From Apostichopus japonicus (taxonomy: Eukaryota > Echinodermata > Holothuroidea > Aspidochirotida > Stichopodidae), in contig NC_092565.1 of the NCBI RefSeq assembly GCF_037975245.1, positions 6,120,999 to 6,184,998 of the forward strand: DNA of 64,000 bases, read 5' to 3'. Positions within the stretch are counted from its first letter, which is position 1. Each line of letters starts with the position of its first letter. The position numbers were made by a program, and so were the translations under genes. Below the pieces are notes generated by a model. It searched no databases. It worked only from the letters and a program-made list of their open reading frames with translations, and had not been told where the DNA came from. Below, piece by piece: positions 40,301-50,900 of this stretch.

Positions 40301-43300
40301 ATCCATCAGTTAAAGGAACGACAAAAAAACAGCAATTTACATAAGATATGTTTGGTAAACCAGAATTGCAATTCAATTGATGACGTTCAACAAAGTTAAG
40401 GTCGACTTGTGGGTCTCAACGGTGTCCCTGTCACATATCCGCAAAACATATGTAATATGTTCAGGCTAGTACCAGAACTACACTTCAAATGCTGACATTT
40501 AGAATTAAAATTTGCAAGTGAAGGAAACTAAAAGTATTAAATCTATGGGACACAACGGTTGACAGGCTTAGTGTCCCTGTCACATTGGGTATGTGTAAGA
40601 CATTTTATATGTGAACAATTCTAAAGGCTGCTTTAATAAGTAAAATCGTATGAATCACTGAGTCATACTGTAAGTACATTACCTTGTGCCTCCTTAAACT
40701 GCCTTCGTGTTCTGCATCTGATAGATCTAATGCTTGGCTTGGAGAGGGCTTCGGGGGAGACTGAGTAGTCACCAATGAAGAGGAGGCATTACTGAGGGAA
40801 CTGAGTGGTGTTCTGGTTAACAAAGGGTAAATAAACAATAATTGACAATAACTGGTGTTAATCATGTACTGAACAACGGTTTGAAAAAAAACAATACATG
40901 AGAGAGTACTTGTAGGTTCATAATACTGTAGGTTGTTACCATGGATTCCAGGTTTTTAAAGTTGGAAATATATGAGAATGCAATCGATGAGTGTCGAATG
41001 TCAGATATTTATCAGTCTTTTTTGTCAAAGAAAGAATTGCAGCGCTCTACTTTCTGATAAACTAAGTTCAAGGGTTGTATTTTTTTTTTTTAATTTCTAA
41101 GGTAAATTGTAATTAGTCCTTACTGCTTACAGTGGAATGCAAACTTGCAAACTTTGATGCAAACAATTTTTCAACCTGGTATTTATACAGCACATTAATG
41201 AACAAACAAGAGCTTACACAACTTGGCCGAATATTTCCTAGCGTAGAGATTTTGTACAAATAAATGTTACAAAAAAGTGGATCAGAAGAATCAATGTAAG
41301 TGGTCCAAAAATGTAGGAACTCAATTCAATTTAACTTGTAACAACAACAATAACAACAACAAAATCAATTCTCATAATGGTAATAATTTACTGAATCCCA
41401 TTTCAGACATTTGATATGTATTGGAAAAGCACATTATTATTGATCTACTGCCTACAGGCAGAAGCAGAATAAAGCTACTGTATAGTACTGCACTGTACCT
41501 ACGCCATCTAAATATGAAGCCTTTAGAAGGAAGATGGTTAAAAATAATCTTTCTTACCGCCTAGGACTGTTTTCAAAGGTTGATGTACTTTTGCCAGTGG
41601 GACTGTAACTAGCCATGACTGTTCTAGGTGGAGTCCACGGGCCATCCATTGTTGTGCCATCATAAGCAACACTTGTAATGGTTTTATCTCCTATTGTGGT
41701 AGAAACATAAATATTCATTGATACTTACATAACCAGGATACAATATTTCACTTGAATAAGGAATGATGAAATTTGGCATAAGATTTGCCAGATGAGACAG
41801 AAAAAAATATCACATGAAAGTTAGTGGGATGTCCGCAGTTTTGTTTTTCTATATTGGTTTTAAATGATTAATAAGTCATTAATTAGGAACAGCCAAATGA
41901 ATTCAACCACATAGATTGCTTTAGTTAGTACATGACGGGTATCCAATACCTTTGTGTGAACATTACATGGTCTTATTTACAAGTATAACACAATATAAAA
42001 TGCAGTTTAAACAAATGCTGTGTACCTTTGAGTCCAACCAAGCTCTTTATTGATCAATTTGTCCCCATTTCGAATCCAAGATCTGTGAAACAATTTACTT
42101 AATAGCTGACAGCTGATAAAGCCAATGCTCAATGCAGCTGCTGGATGGTCATTTGGACAATCAATTGCAGAGAAATATTCAGGAAAATCGAAACTGGACT
42201 TTTCACTAGCAAGTTGTCTAAAACTTACTTGAAACATTGGGAGAATGATGAGAATGGGAGGTTGGTGATGCATACATGGTCATGCTATCTGGAAGGACAG
42301 GAGAATTAACCAATCTTCCTTGGATGAGAGGCTTCCTGAAAAATAGATGTAAAATGAACATCTGTTGATCACGGTTGGTATTAATTCTTAACAAAAACTG
42401 ACCATTGAATGACTGAATAAGAATAATGCATGAACATGGCTGCTTATCTAATTTGAAACAAGTTACTTCACCCTGCCAGTACCAAAGATTGGATTTGACC
42501 TTGATTAAGGTTTAACTTGATTCATTAAGAGTTTTTTGTTTGTTCCTTAACAATTACATGAATGATGTGTTTCAACATTCCTGCATAAGAATTCAGAGTT
42601 CACAATCACAAACACTAATTTACGTACTCTAGTACTCATTTGCATTAACTAGATCTATGCGAATGAGCCAAAAAGGTACCTAGGCCTGGTCATGAATGTT
42701 TAGTTATCAACTACACAATAGAGCCAGAAAAAATATATAAAGACCGTCTGGATGAAATAGATGTCGGAGACGGTCACACTAATTAGCGTCAACAGGCCGA
42801 TTTCACGACAACTCACGACAACTCAAGACAACAAGTTTAAAATACCATCAAATACAATTGATGTTATCAGAGTATATCTGGAAACACGTTTAAAACTGAC
42901 TGGAACCAGCGTGCATACATATTTTTCACGGGAAAAAATGTTTTTTGTCGTAAAAATCGCCAACTTTTTCCTAACGTTGAATTACACGACGTGATGCTAT
43001 TACCAGTACCAAAGATTGCCAGTACCAAAGATTGGATTTGACCTTGATTAAGGTTTAACTTGATTAAGGTTTAACTTGATTCATTAAGAGTTTTTTGTTT
43101 GTTCCTTAACAATTACATGAATGATGTGTTTCAACATTCCTGCATAAGAATTCAGAGTTCACAATCACAAACACTAATTTACGTACTCTAGTACTCATTT
43201 GCATTAACTAGATCTATGCGAATGAGCCAAAAAGGTACCTAGGCCTGGTCATGAATGTGTAGTTATCAACTACACAATAGAGCCAGAAAAAATATATAAA

Positions 43301-44422
43301 GACCGTCTGGATGAAATAGATGTCGGAGACGGTCACACTAATTAGCGTCAACAGGCCGATTTCACGACAACTCACGACAACTCAAGACAACAAGTTTAAA
43401 ATACCATCAAATACAATTGATGTTATCAGAGTATATCTGGAAACACGTTTAAAACTGACTGGAACCAGCGTGCATACATATTTTTCACGGGAAAAAATGT
43501 TTTTTGTCGTAAAAATCGCCAACTTTTTCCTAACGTTGAATTACACGACATGATGCTATTGCGCTTGCGCAATTCATCGGACCGAACCATTATAATATGG
43601 GTTGGTTTGTGCTAGGTTTGGGAACTGCAGTGTACAGTGTCGGAAGGTGGGTTGACGTAGTAATAAAGCACCAAATTATGGTGAATGAACTCCAAATCAA
43701 ATTATTTAATGTTTTAAAAAATAATGATTGTTTCTTATTGTTTTTCCATTGTAATTAACATATGTGATTATCAACTTTACAGAGTCTTGCTTACCATCAT
43801 TTTGCCTGGTTTTATTATTCTCTCCGTGTATTTTATTTTGTGTGTGGACACCATTCTCGAATGAAAAATTGCACTTACCTGTAGTGTAATGGTTCGGTCC
43901 AATGGCATTGCGCAAGTGCAATAGCATCACGTCGTGTAATTCAACGTTAGGAAAAAGTTGGCGATTTTTACGACAAACAATTTTTTCCCGTGAAAAATAT
44001 GTATGCACGCTGGTTCCAGTCAGTTTTAAACGTGTTTCCAGATATACTATGATAACATCAATTTTATTTGATGGTATTTTAAACTTGTTGTCTTGAGTTG
44101 TCGTGAGTTGTCGTGAAATCGGCCTGTTGACGCTAATTAGTGTGACCCGTCGGAGACTTACGTTACATTCTGAGTTAGTATTAGTTACAGTACTGAGAAA
44201 AGGCCTAAGCCCTAACTTAGGCTACTTTTAATGAGGTGCACAAGTCTAACGTTAGCATGGAGCCTAAGCTTATGAATATGACGGTGGCTTCATTCAGATG
44301 TTTCGTTGAAAATGAAAATATACAACAAAATGGCGTTCTTAGATTTACCTTGTACCATGTCTTCCAGAAGACTTTACACCAGTCTCTGGTGCTGGTTTGT
44401 ACAGAGCTCTTTTCGCTGACAT
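31456..44422 (-). CDS. HAUS8: HAUS8 (Hice1)-like augmin subunit, extended N-terminus
   Basis: Sixteen exons on the minus strand join in phase to 654 codons (653 aa): 44422-44349, 42335-42229, 41690-41558, 40812-40683, 39990-39824, 39062-38908, 38207-38078, 37333-37278, 36866-36736, 36373-36115, 35669-35596, 34251-34162, 33374-33336, 32986-32867, 32607-32466 and 31610-31456. Identification rests on a Lys-rich stretch followed by GGHIVPSRYMQ (residues ~320-330), matching the HAUS8 GGRVIESRYLQ motif, and on ALDTTRH (579-585) in the coiled-coil half, also conserved in HAUS8. Known role: augmin binds spindle microtubules through the basic N-terminal region of HAUS8 and recruits gamma-tubulin for branching nucleation. 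Human HAUS8 has about 410 aa with the motif near residue 35, so ~290 extra residues precede it here. All exons have GT-AG junctions; most are 39-170 bp. Confidence 0.9.
35062..35445 (+). mobile_element. tRNA-derived SINE in HAUS8-like intron
   Basis: The head (35064-35136) is tRNA-like, with an A box (TGGTCAAGTGG) and a B box with one extra base (GGTTTCGAGTCC). It is followed by a body containing CCTTGGGCAAGGCACTTTA and CACCCAGGTGTATAAATGGG, phrases I recognise from SINE bodies of many marine invertebrates, and a (CTTTAA)n tail (35432-35445). A short direct repeat GGGTGA (35056-35061 and 35446-35451) may be the TSD. It sits between exons 11 and 12, in antisense to the gene. Confidence 0.75.
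37387..37560. repeat. Tandem duplication, ~85-bp unit
   Basis: A block with TCAAGGTGC, GGGAATCC, GATAATAACTAC and TGT(T/C)GTAAC occurs twice (about 37387-37466 and 37473-37560) at roughly 80% identity. It lies in the intron between HAUS8-like exons 7 and 8. Confidence 0.75.
38078..44422 (-). CDS. HAUS8: HAUS8-like exons 1-7: Ser/Pro-rich N-terminal extension
   Basis: These seven exons encode about 298 residues with no recognised domain: low-complexity Ser, Pro, Thr and Asp with short basic patches (TKTRVNRSK in exon 5). Every exon is bounded by consensus sites, and the codon phases match across all junctions into exon 8, which argues against chance. Exon 1 starts at ATG 44422-44420 (MSAKRALYKPAPETG) and ends ACAAG|gtaaat. 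The exon 3 acceptor is a tandem TAGGAG, allowing starts at 41690 or 41687 and an Arg-Asp or Asn choice. Intron 1 (42336-44348) holds the tandem duplication and the foldback element. Confidence 0.82.
39605..39813. repeat. Minisatellite, ~18-bp ACCAGGGATAACATAGAC unit
   Basis: About ten imperfect units of ACCAGGGATAACATAGAC and variants fill this part of the intron, ending ten bases short of the donor of HAUS8-like exon 5 (39824). Confidence 0.85.
42475..43555. repeat. Near-identical tandem duplication (~545-559 bp)
   Basis: The block from GCCAGTACCAAAGATTGG at 42475 repeats from 43018. The offset is 543 bp, rising to 559 bp after a 16-bp internal duplication (TTAAGGTTTAACTTGA). The copies differ at only a few bases, for example GAATGTTTAG versus GAATGTGTAG and ACGACGTG versus ACGACATG. 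The 77-codon open frames at 42761 and 43320 are identical because of this and are not genes. The duplicated block includes the left arm of the neighbouring foldback element and its flank. Confidence 0.92.
43331..44148. mobile_element. 818-bp foldback element with ~265-bp inverted arms
   Basis: The left arm (43331 to ~43595) and right arm (~43887 to 44148) are inverse copies at more than 90% identity, beginning GGTCACACTAATTAGCGTC on both sides. The element is bordered by the exact 9-bp repeat GTCGGAGAC (43322-43330 and 44149-44157), so it is a transposon insertion. The 290-bp centre has no coding capacity. Long arms and a 9-bp TSD are compatible with a Mutator-like or foldback element. It lies in HAUS8-like intron 1. 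Confidence 0.82.
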
Positions 44423-46993
44423 TTGCAATAGTTGGTCAACTTCGCAAAGCTATACCTAATCAAACTTCCGCGGGATATCGGGTCAGTGTTCTTAAAGATG
44501 GCGCTAGACAACAACGGAATGCTACGAGAAAGAACTCTTTATTTCGTTCCGCAGTTTTGGGCAAACTATCATGTCGGTGCAACAGGTCCAGAGACACACC
44601 TATGACGACTCCCTCACAACTCCCTGATTGACCCGCCTAGCAATGATTTCCGACTTTTCATCGGCTCATTACTTCGAAACAATTACAATGATTTAATTGT
44701 GCTATCACAATGAATAGTCGTCTGGTTCAAAAACTAAACTAGGAGGAAGCGTGAACGCTGGAAACCATCGAATGTACCTCTGTCTTGTTATGAACAGGGG
44801 AAGTATTCGAAATGATGAGATGGTCGAGTATTAATTAAATACAACAGGTACAGAAAAGTCATGAGTCACTAATCTAACAAAGTTATTTTCTCCACTTGTT
44901 TGTGTGCCCCGTTCATTGGTTTCTTATTCGTTGTTTTGATTTTTTCTTGTAACATATGTTTGTTGTCAGCTTGCATTGAACAGTTTTAAAGTCGACAGAA
45001 CGCCCTCCGATTAACTTTTCCTCCCGGGTATTACGCACCCACGCCCCCTTCAAATGTACTTATACTATTTAGGTTTAATAATATGATCATCACGCCCACA
45101 GTCTTATTTGTATAGGCACGTTACTGGTGCCAGTGACTTCTGCTTCACCTCATTAGATCATCACTTTAGTTATTTTCTGAAAGAAGTTAATACTAAAGAA
45201 CGTAGTCGAGAGTGTGCCAAGGAGTGAAAAGGAACTTATAACGGAGAGAAAGTGACGTATCTGTTATACTTCCTGTCAACGTGACGGTAACTTGGCTGAA
45301 ATAACTCGATATGCGGATACCATTCCTGAATTTACAACATCTTATAACTATACAGTTTTCCAACATTGATAAGCTTATTGATTTCCGAAATAATACTAAC
45401 TTCCATATTGATATTCTGTAAGACCCGGGAAGTCTGTAACCCCTCCGTGGCATGATTCGAACGAAGAAGTGAAATAAGTTTAAAGAAATACAATGACACC
45501 GAAGGGACAATAAAATCTAATTTCGACTTTTGAATTAGTCGATGATTTCGTTACAACATTTCGTTGGACATGTCGACTCTTCCCATGCTGGGTCACATTC
45601 ATTAATCTATAATGTGTATGACTAGAATAATGCAGGGAATACCAAGTCTATGAGCTCCTAACCAGCTCGAGGACAACAAATGATTAAATTTACATTTGAC
45701 TCAAAAACGTATTCCTTACAATACATGTTATCATTGCCGGTCTGACGAAATGAATATACTTTCGGGGGTATACCATTTTACAGTCTGGAGAGGGATGGGG
45801 GTGGGGGGGGGGGTGATGTCACCATCATTCTAAAAAACAAAAACATTCAAGGTCTTTTTAGAACACGTCTTTATTATTGAATGGAAACCAGCTTGGTTCA
45901 ATAATACGATATAGGCGTATATATATATATTTTAATTTAAGTATTTCGCGTAAAATCTCACCTGCAACCTTTTTGTTCAGTACTAACGCTGAGCATGTTA
46001 GCGTTAATACGATATCATTAGAACCTCCAACCAGCAGTTTTATTCAAAAGCTTTCAAATGAGATCTCCGAATGCTTGCACACGGAATATATACACGTAAG
46101 ACCCGAATGAGAATTTTACCATAGTAGTGTATAGACATACTGTAGTTGTAATCTTTGCTGGTTGTCTCATGGACAATATGCAGTCCGTGTGATTGACAGT
46201 AGGCCTATACATTAAATGGGTATATCACTACCAGCCGATAAAACCCCAAAACGCCCATGGTATAACAGCATACTAAACATATAGGCTGTACTGTGACAGC
46301 ATGTTAACTTAATTGGAAATATGCCAGTTGTGTTCCCTTTCAACAAATCTGCGTGTAGAAATGCTATTTCATACCGTATAGGTTTCGAGGAATTTTGTTA
46401 CGGTGAAAACTAACGGAACGGAATTTACCCAATACCAAGTTTTATTGGTGGAGAACAGCGGTCGTAATATCTGTGTTTCAGTCCATCTACCCGTACACTG
46501 TATTGTCTACTGTCACAGCTTTACAGAAGTAACAATTGTACATGACAGTGCATGACGAGTAAAGGTTTTGACTTATTCAACAATTGAGGGGGGAAATAAC
46601 TTCATAAAAATCACTTATGGAAGTCGAAGTTCGTTTTAATATTTACTCGAAGTGTTGACCGATTTAATTTTCTCATGCACTGGATTATCAAACGTACAAT
46701 GAGGTGATTTTGTAAACATTGTTCATTACGGTCAGACGAAAGCATTTGCAGTATCCAAGACTAACCGTCTGTTTTCGGACAGTATATAAACAGGATTTAA
46801 GGAACAAAGGTTACGGCGTGTTTGGTTTTGCTATTAATTTCTCTCATATGGTGTAGACAAATTTTGTGATACCTAATTGGCAGAATGAAGTAGGCATAAC
46901 ACTTTGGGGAGGAAATATTACCACATGAGTGGAGCGCGATCTTTTAGGCGGTTTGGAAATATATTTAGGATCATAGACTAAACCGGAAGCAAA
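44423..46993. other. Divergent intergenic region, HAUS8-like and ferlin
   Basis: About 2.57 kb separates the two start codons, so both promoters should lie here. A TATA-like TATATAAA occurs 204 bp before the ferlin ATG. The region also holds a poly-G tract (about 45802-45812), an AT run (about 45917-45930) and short open frames without recognisable domains. No gene is called. Confidence 0.7.
46783..46790 (+). promoter_or_regulatory. Candidate TATA box for ferlin
   Basis: TATATAAA matches the TATA consensus and would place transcription start near 46815, leaving a 5' UTR of about 180 bp if the first exon is unspliced up to the ATG at 46994. This is inferred from position only. Confidence 0.4.
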
Positions 46994-47087
46994 ATGTCTT
47001 TAACAATAATAGTGGTCAGCGCCAAAAATCTTCCAAACTTGGAACTCGTAGGGAAAGTGGACCCTATCGTGACCATCAACTACCAAG
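46994..47087 (+). CDS. Ferlin exon 1
   Basis: The ATG has A at -3 (gcaaaATGTCT context), and 31 codons plus one base precede the donor CAAG|gtaaga. The exon encodes strands 1 and 2 of C2A, where ferlins of this class begin directly with the C2 fold. Confidence 0.9.
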
Positions 47088-47818
47088 GTAAGAATCGAGC
47101 AACGTTCCATAAAACTACTTTCTTGTTGATTTTGATCAACTTCTGTGTAACTTGATAGTTCGTTATAGTAGGCTAATTTATATTTGAAATAATAACATAC
47201 ATAATAGTTCAAGTTGGTTTTACATGTAATTAAAAATTTTTGCTAGACGGATTGTAGAGAAAGTAGTCAATTTAATTACATTAACTCGCTCGTTAACATT
47301 CAATGGATGGAACAGATTTGGGAAGGTATCATCGGTTTTGGCCTATAGATACTTACAATCTCCACTTTAAGACAGTACTTTCGTTAGTTTGGCAACTTGG
47401 TGTTGAACAAACTCACAGATAGAGTAACATAGCCAATGTAGAGTGAAGACGATGGTTTTCCATATGCCTTTGCTGAAATTGTATCCGATAGTTCATATAG
47501 TTATCATATGATATTATAGCATCGTATAAATCATAGTATCCAGATGCTACTATAGCATTATATCAGACACATTATCGATATGTTCTTTTTATATAAGTCT
47601 ACTTATGCAAGGATATGGTTTTCTATAAGTCACAGTATATGCTATACTATATAGTAGACTAACCTATACATATGCCATACAATAGTATAATATCGACATG
47701 TGATCGATCGATGTGATCGACATGTCATATATTATCCACAATGTATAGTATGCTATATTCATAGTATGCATACAGTGTGAGGCTATCCAATAAATCATAG
47801 TATAAATATATATATATT

Positions 47819-47870
<52 letters not shown>

Positions 47871-47885
47871 TATATATACATATAC

Positions 47886-47976
<91 letters not shown>

Positions 47977-50900
47977 ATGTTTATCACTTGTCATTTATGA
48001 TCTTGAAATCGGTTTATATATATGTGTTGGTTTCATGTGGAACTAAAAGTTTCAATTCTGTATGCACTGAAAAATGTCGAGGTTGACGGAGTTAATTTAT
48101 CACAAAAAATGCTGAAAACACTAACATTTTCTGTTGTGCGCATCTTTGCAATTTTGCGGCAGTTTTCACTATTTTCTCAAAATAATTAACACATTACTGT
48201 GCGAAATTAGATCATCCGACCAAGTTGAAAATAGTGACGCGATTCATAGACTATACCTTATAATACTGAAAAGTATGCCTTATCAGACACATTTTCTTAG
48301 AAACTGAAACTCTTTGATCGCAAATGTGCCAAAGTATCATGTGTTCATTGTTTTATACATATCTTTGGCCTTACCCATCTATTACCTGACGTGACGTCAT
48401 TCATTCTAAAATCCAATCAGTTTTCAATCATGTTAAATACTTTTTAGCCTTTGAAGAAGATTTTGCTAGGATCGAAACGTCAGGCCAACTTACTTTTACA
48501 CATGTTAAATACAACTTAATCGTGGAAATATTATAACAATTATCACAACGAAAGACAGCAAATGAAAGAACAGCAATTATTGTAATAAGTTATATGTAAG
48601 TTTAAAAAGAGAAAATTAGGCATAAGAAGAATTCCAATCCAATCTGTTATTTCCAAACAATCATTTTATGATAATAATGATAATAATCTGAAAGCTCATT
48701 ACAATATCAATAAGTAGAATCTGGTTGGTAGAAATATTAAAGCAATAACAGGAAATATACCAAATAAGGCGATATGTATACGTTTTCTAAAAATCAATAT
48801 TGATCTCCAAAGCACGGAATATATAATCATGTACATCAAATACTGACATTCGATCAAATTTTAATTGGCTTTAATATAAATGAAAACGAAATGCGTGGTA
48901 GACTATGTACATGTGCATACCAATTAACGTTAGGGATTTTCATTAATGGAGACAAACATCAAAATGTATATATAAATATACATATGCAAGTCAGCTATTT
49001 TTAGATGTTTCATATATACTTAATTAACATTGACCTTGATGACTGTTGCATATCAACGTGTGTTTGTGTCGTCATAGATGTCAAACAAACTTTCAGCAAT
49101 TTGGTATGTATACCAGCTCATGCCACAACCTTAGAGACAAGGATAAACTGAAAAACTGTAGTTTTATTGTGTAGTTTTATTGTGATGTTCTGACGTATAT
49201 TATAAAATGAAACAATTAAATGTGCTTAATTAATGCCGCTTATAGCACTAGGCTGCAACCAGACCTTCTCCTCATGGACAAACTCCTGTCTATGTCAATG
49301 TCAACAGTACGCCCCCACCCCCCCCCCCCGTCCATTACTACCACAACCACAAAAAGTAGAAATGTTCTACAAAGCCAAAAATGGTCAACTATAGTAGCTA
49401 AGATTTTAACCTTCTCTTACTGACCCTTTCGACATGGCAGCAATTGTAATAACATTTGCTGGAACGAGTCATTTTGATTTATTCTTATTTAACCCTCATT
49501 AATTATTATTTGGGGTAAAATTCAAGGCTTAAAGTCACTAGTAAAATACCGCCATAGTTTCGCAAAATGTCTAGCTTTCTCTTTTCGTGTGCTGTAGTTA
49601 ATTTTGACGGTCATGTGTATATGAACCTGAGAATATATATACTGAAGGCGATGGGTGTTTAGAGCAACTTGGTTGGGCACCTGGGACCGATAATTAAGTC
49701 ACCGATCACCCCCTCCCCCCCCCCCCATTTTAAACCCTTCTTTTTGCCTTTTCTATGGTATGAAAATACACTTTTCTTTATTCCACGTTTTCCCAGACCC
49801 TCGTGATACTTTCCCGAGCCTAAATGCCCCACCCCCTTCCCCACCCCCGTCCTAACACTTATGCTTTGAGCATATAACGCACATAGTTTGCATGAAACAT
49901 TATCTTCTATTCCTCAGCCAAAATGTACATGTTTAATTAAACGAGCTATAGCCTTATGTCGCATTTGTTCCGTTTGATTACACATGCGGTGAAGATATGC
50001 ATAGTTGCATATAAAGTCAATAATTTTGAAATCAGTAGAGTGGACTCATTATGGAGCTGCATGAGCAAACAGTTAATATTACCTACATTAACTTTTTTTT
50101 ATACAATATATGAAGCATCTTTACAAAATTACCACCGCCGGTAAAAGATGAAAAACCTTTACCGCGTATTTGCTATGCAGGTGAAGTATACTTTGTTCAA
50201 ATGATTATTAATTAAAGTGATTGTTCGTGTTATTCCAAGAATCCGAGTTTGTTATTACACAATATGTTACCATGGTTTTACAGCAAAACGTAGTAAAACT
50301 ATCCATTATATTGACTAGTACACAAACATGCCTATAATTAAGGATTACGCCATGGTCTATGTGACTATGTGTATATAGCAAAAACCATGGACATAAATTA
50401 GATATATATTTATGTATATAGACAAAACCCATGTAATTGATAGTGAACTGCAAATTGTCGTGTTTTATAAATATAATGGTATTATATATTGTACTATCTA
50501 AGTATTGCATATTGTGTTATTTTGCTACGAACTGCACGTCATCCAATCACTGGCGGATCCAAGGGGGGGCCAAGGGGGGCCATGGCCCCCCCCCCCAAAG
50601 GTGAGCCAAAAAGTGTTTCCGAACATCCGCTAAATCATATGATTGGAAATTAAAAAAATCGAGAGGAATAGCAGTGGTAGACTAGTCTAAACCTTTTCGT
50701 TTTCTGGTTTAAAATTAAATGCAGAGCTCCCAACTGACCCGCAATTCGCGGGAATTAGACCCGCATTCTAACACCCAAACCCGCTGACCCTCACAAGCGT
50801 CCGAAAAAACCGCATTGTAATTGTCAAGTATACATAAAAAAATTTGCATCAAATCTTGACTTAGCAACCATCATTTCTTTAGCATTTAGCATAATAGAGT

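Noticed and set aside
42761-43553. Two identical 77-codon open frames
   Set aside because: They are identical because of the tandem duplication and lie in a transposon arm; no protein similarity is apparent.
44236-44631. 131-codon plus-strand open frame upstream of HAUS8-like exon 1
   Set aside because: It is antisense to the well-supported first exon of the HAUS8-like gene, has no recognisable domain and no splice partners.
45193-45510. 105-codon minus-strand open frame between HAUS8-like and ferlin
   Set aside because: No domain, and it lies in the presumed promoter region; likely chance.
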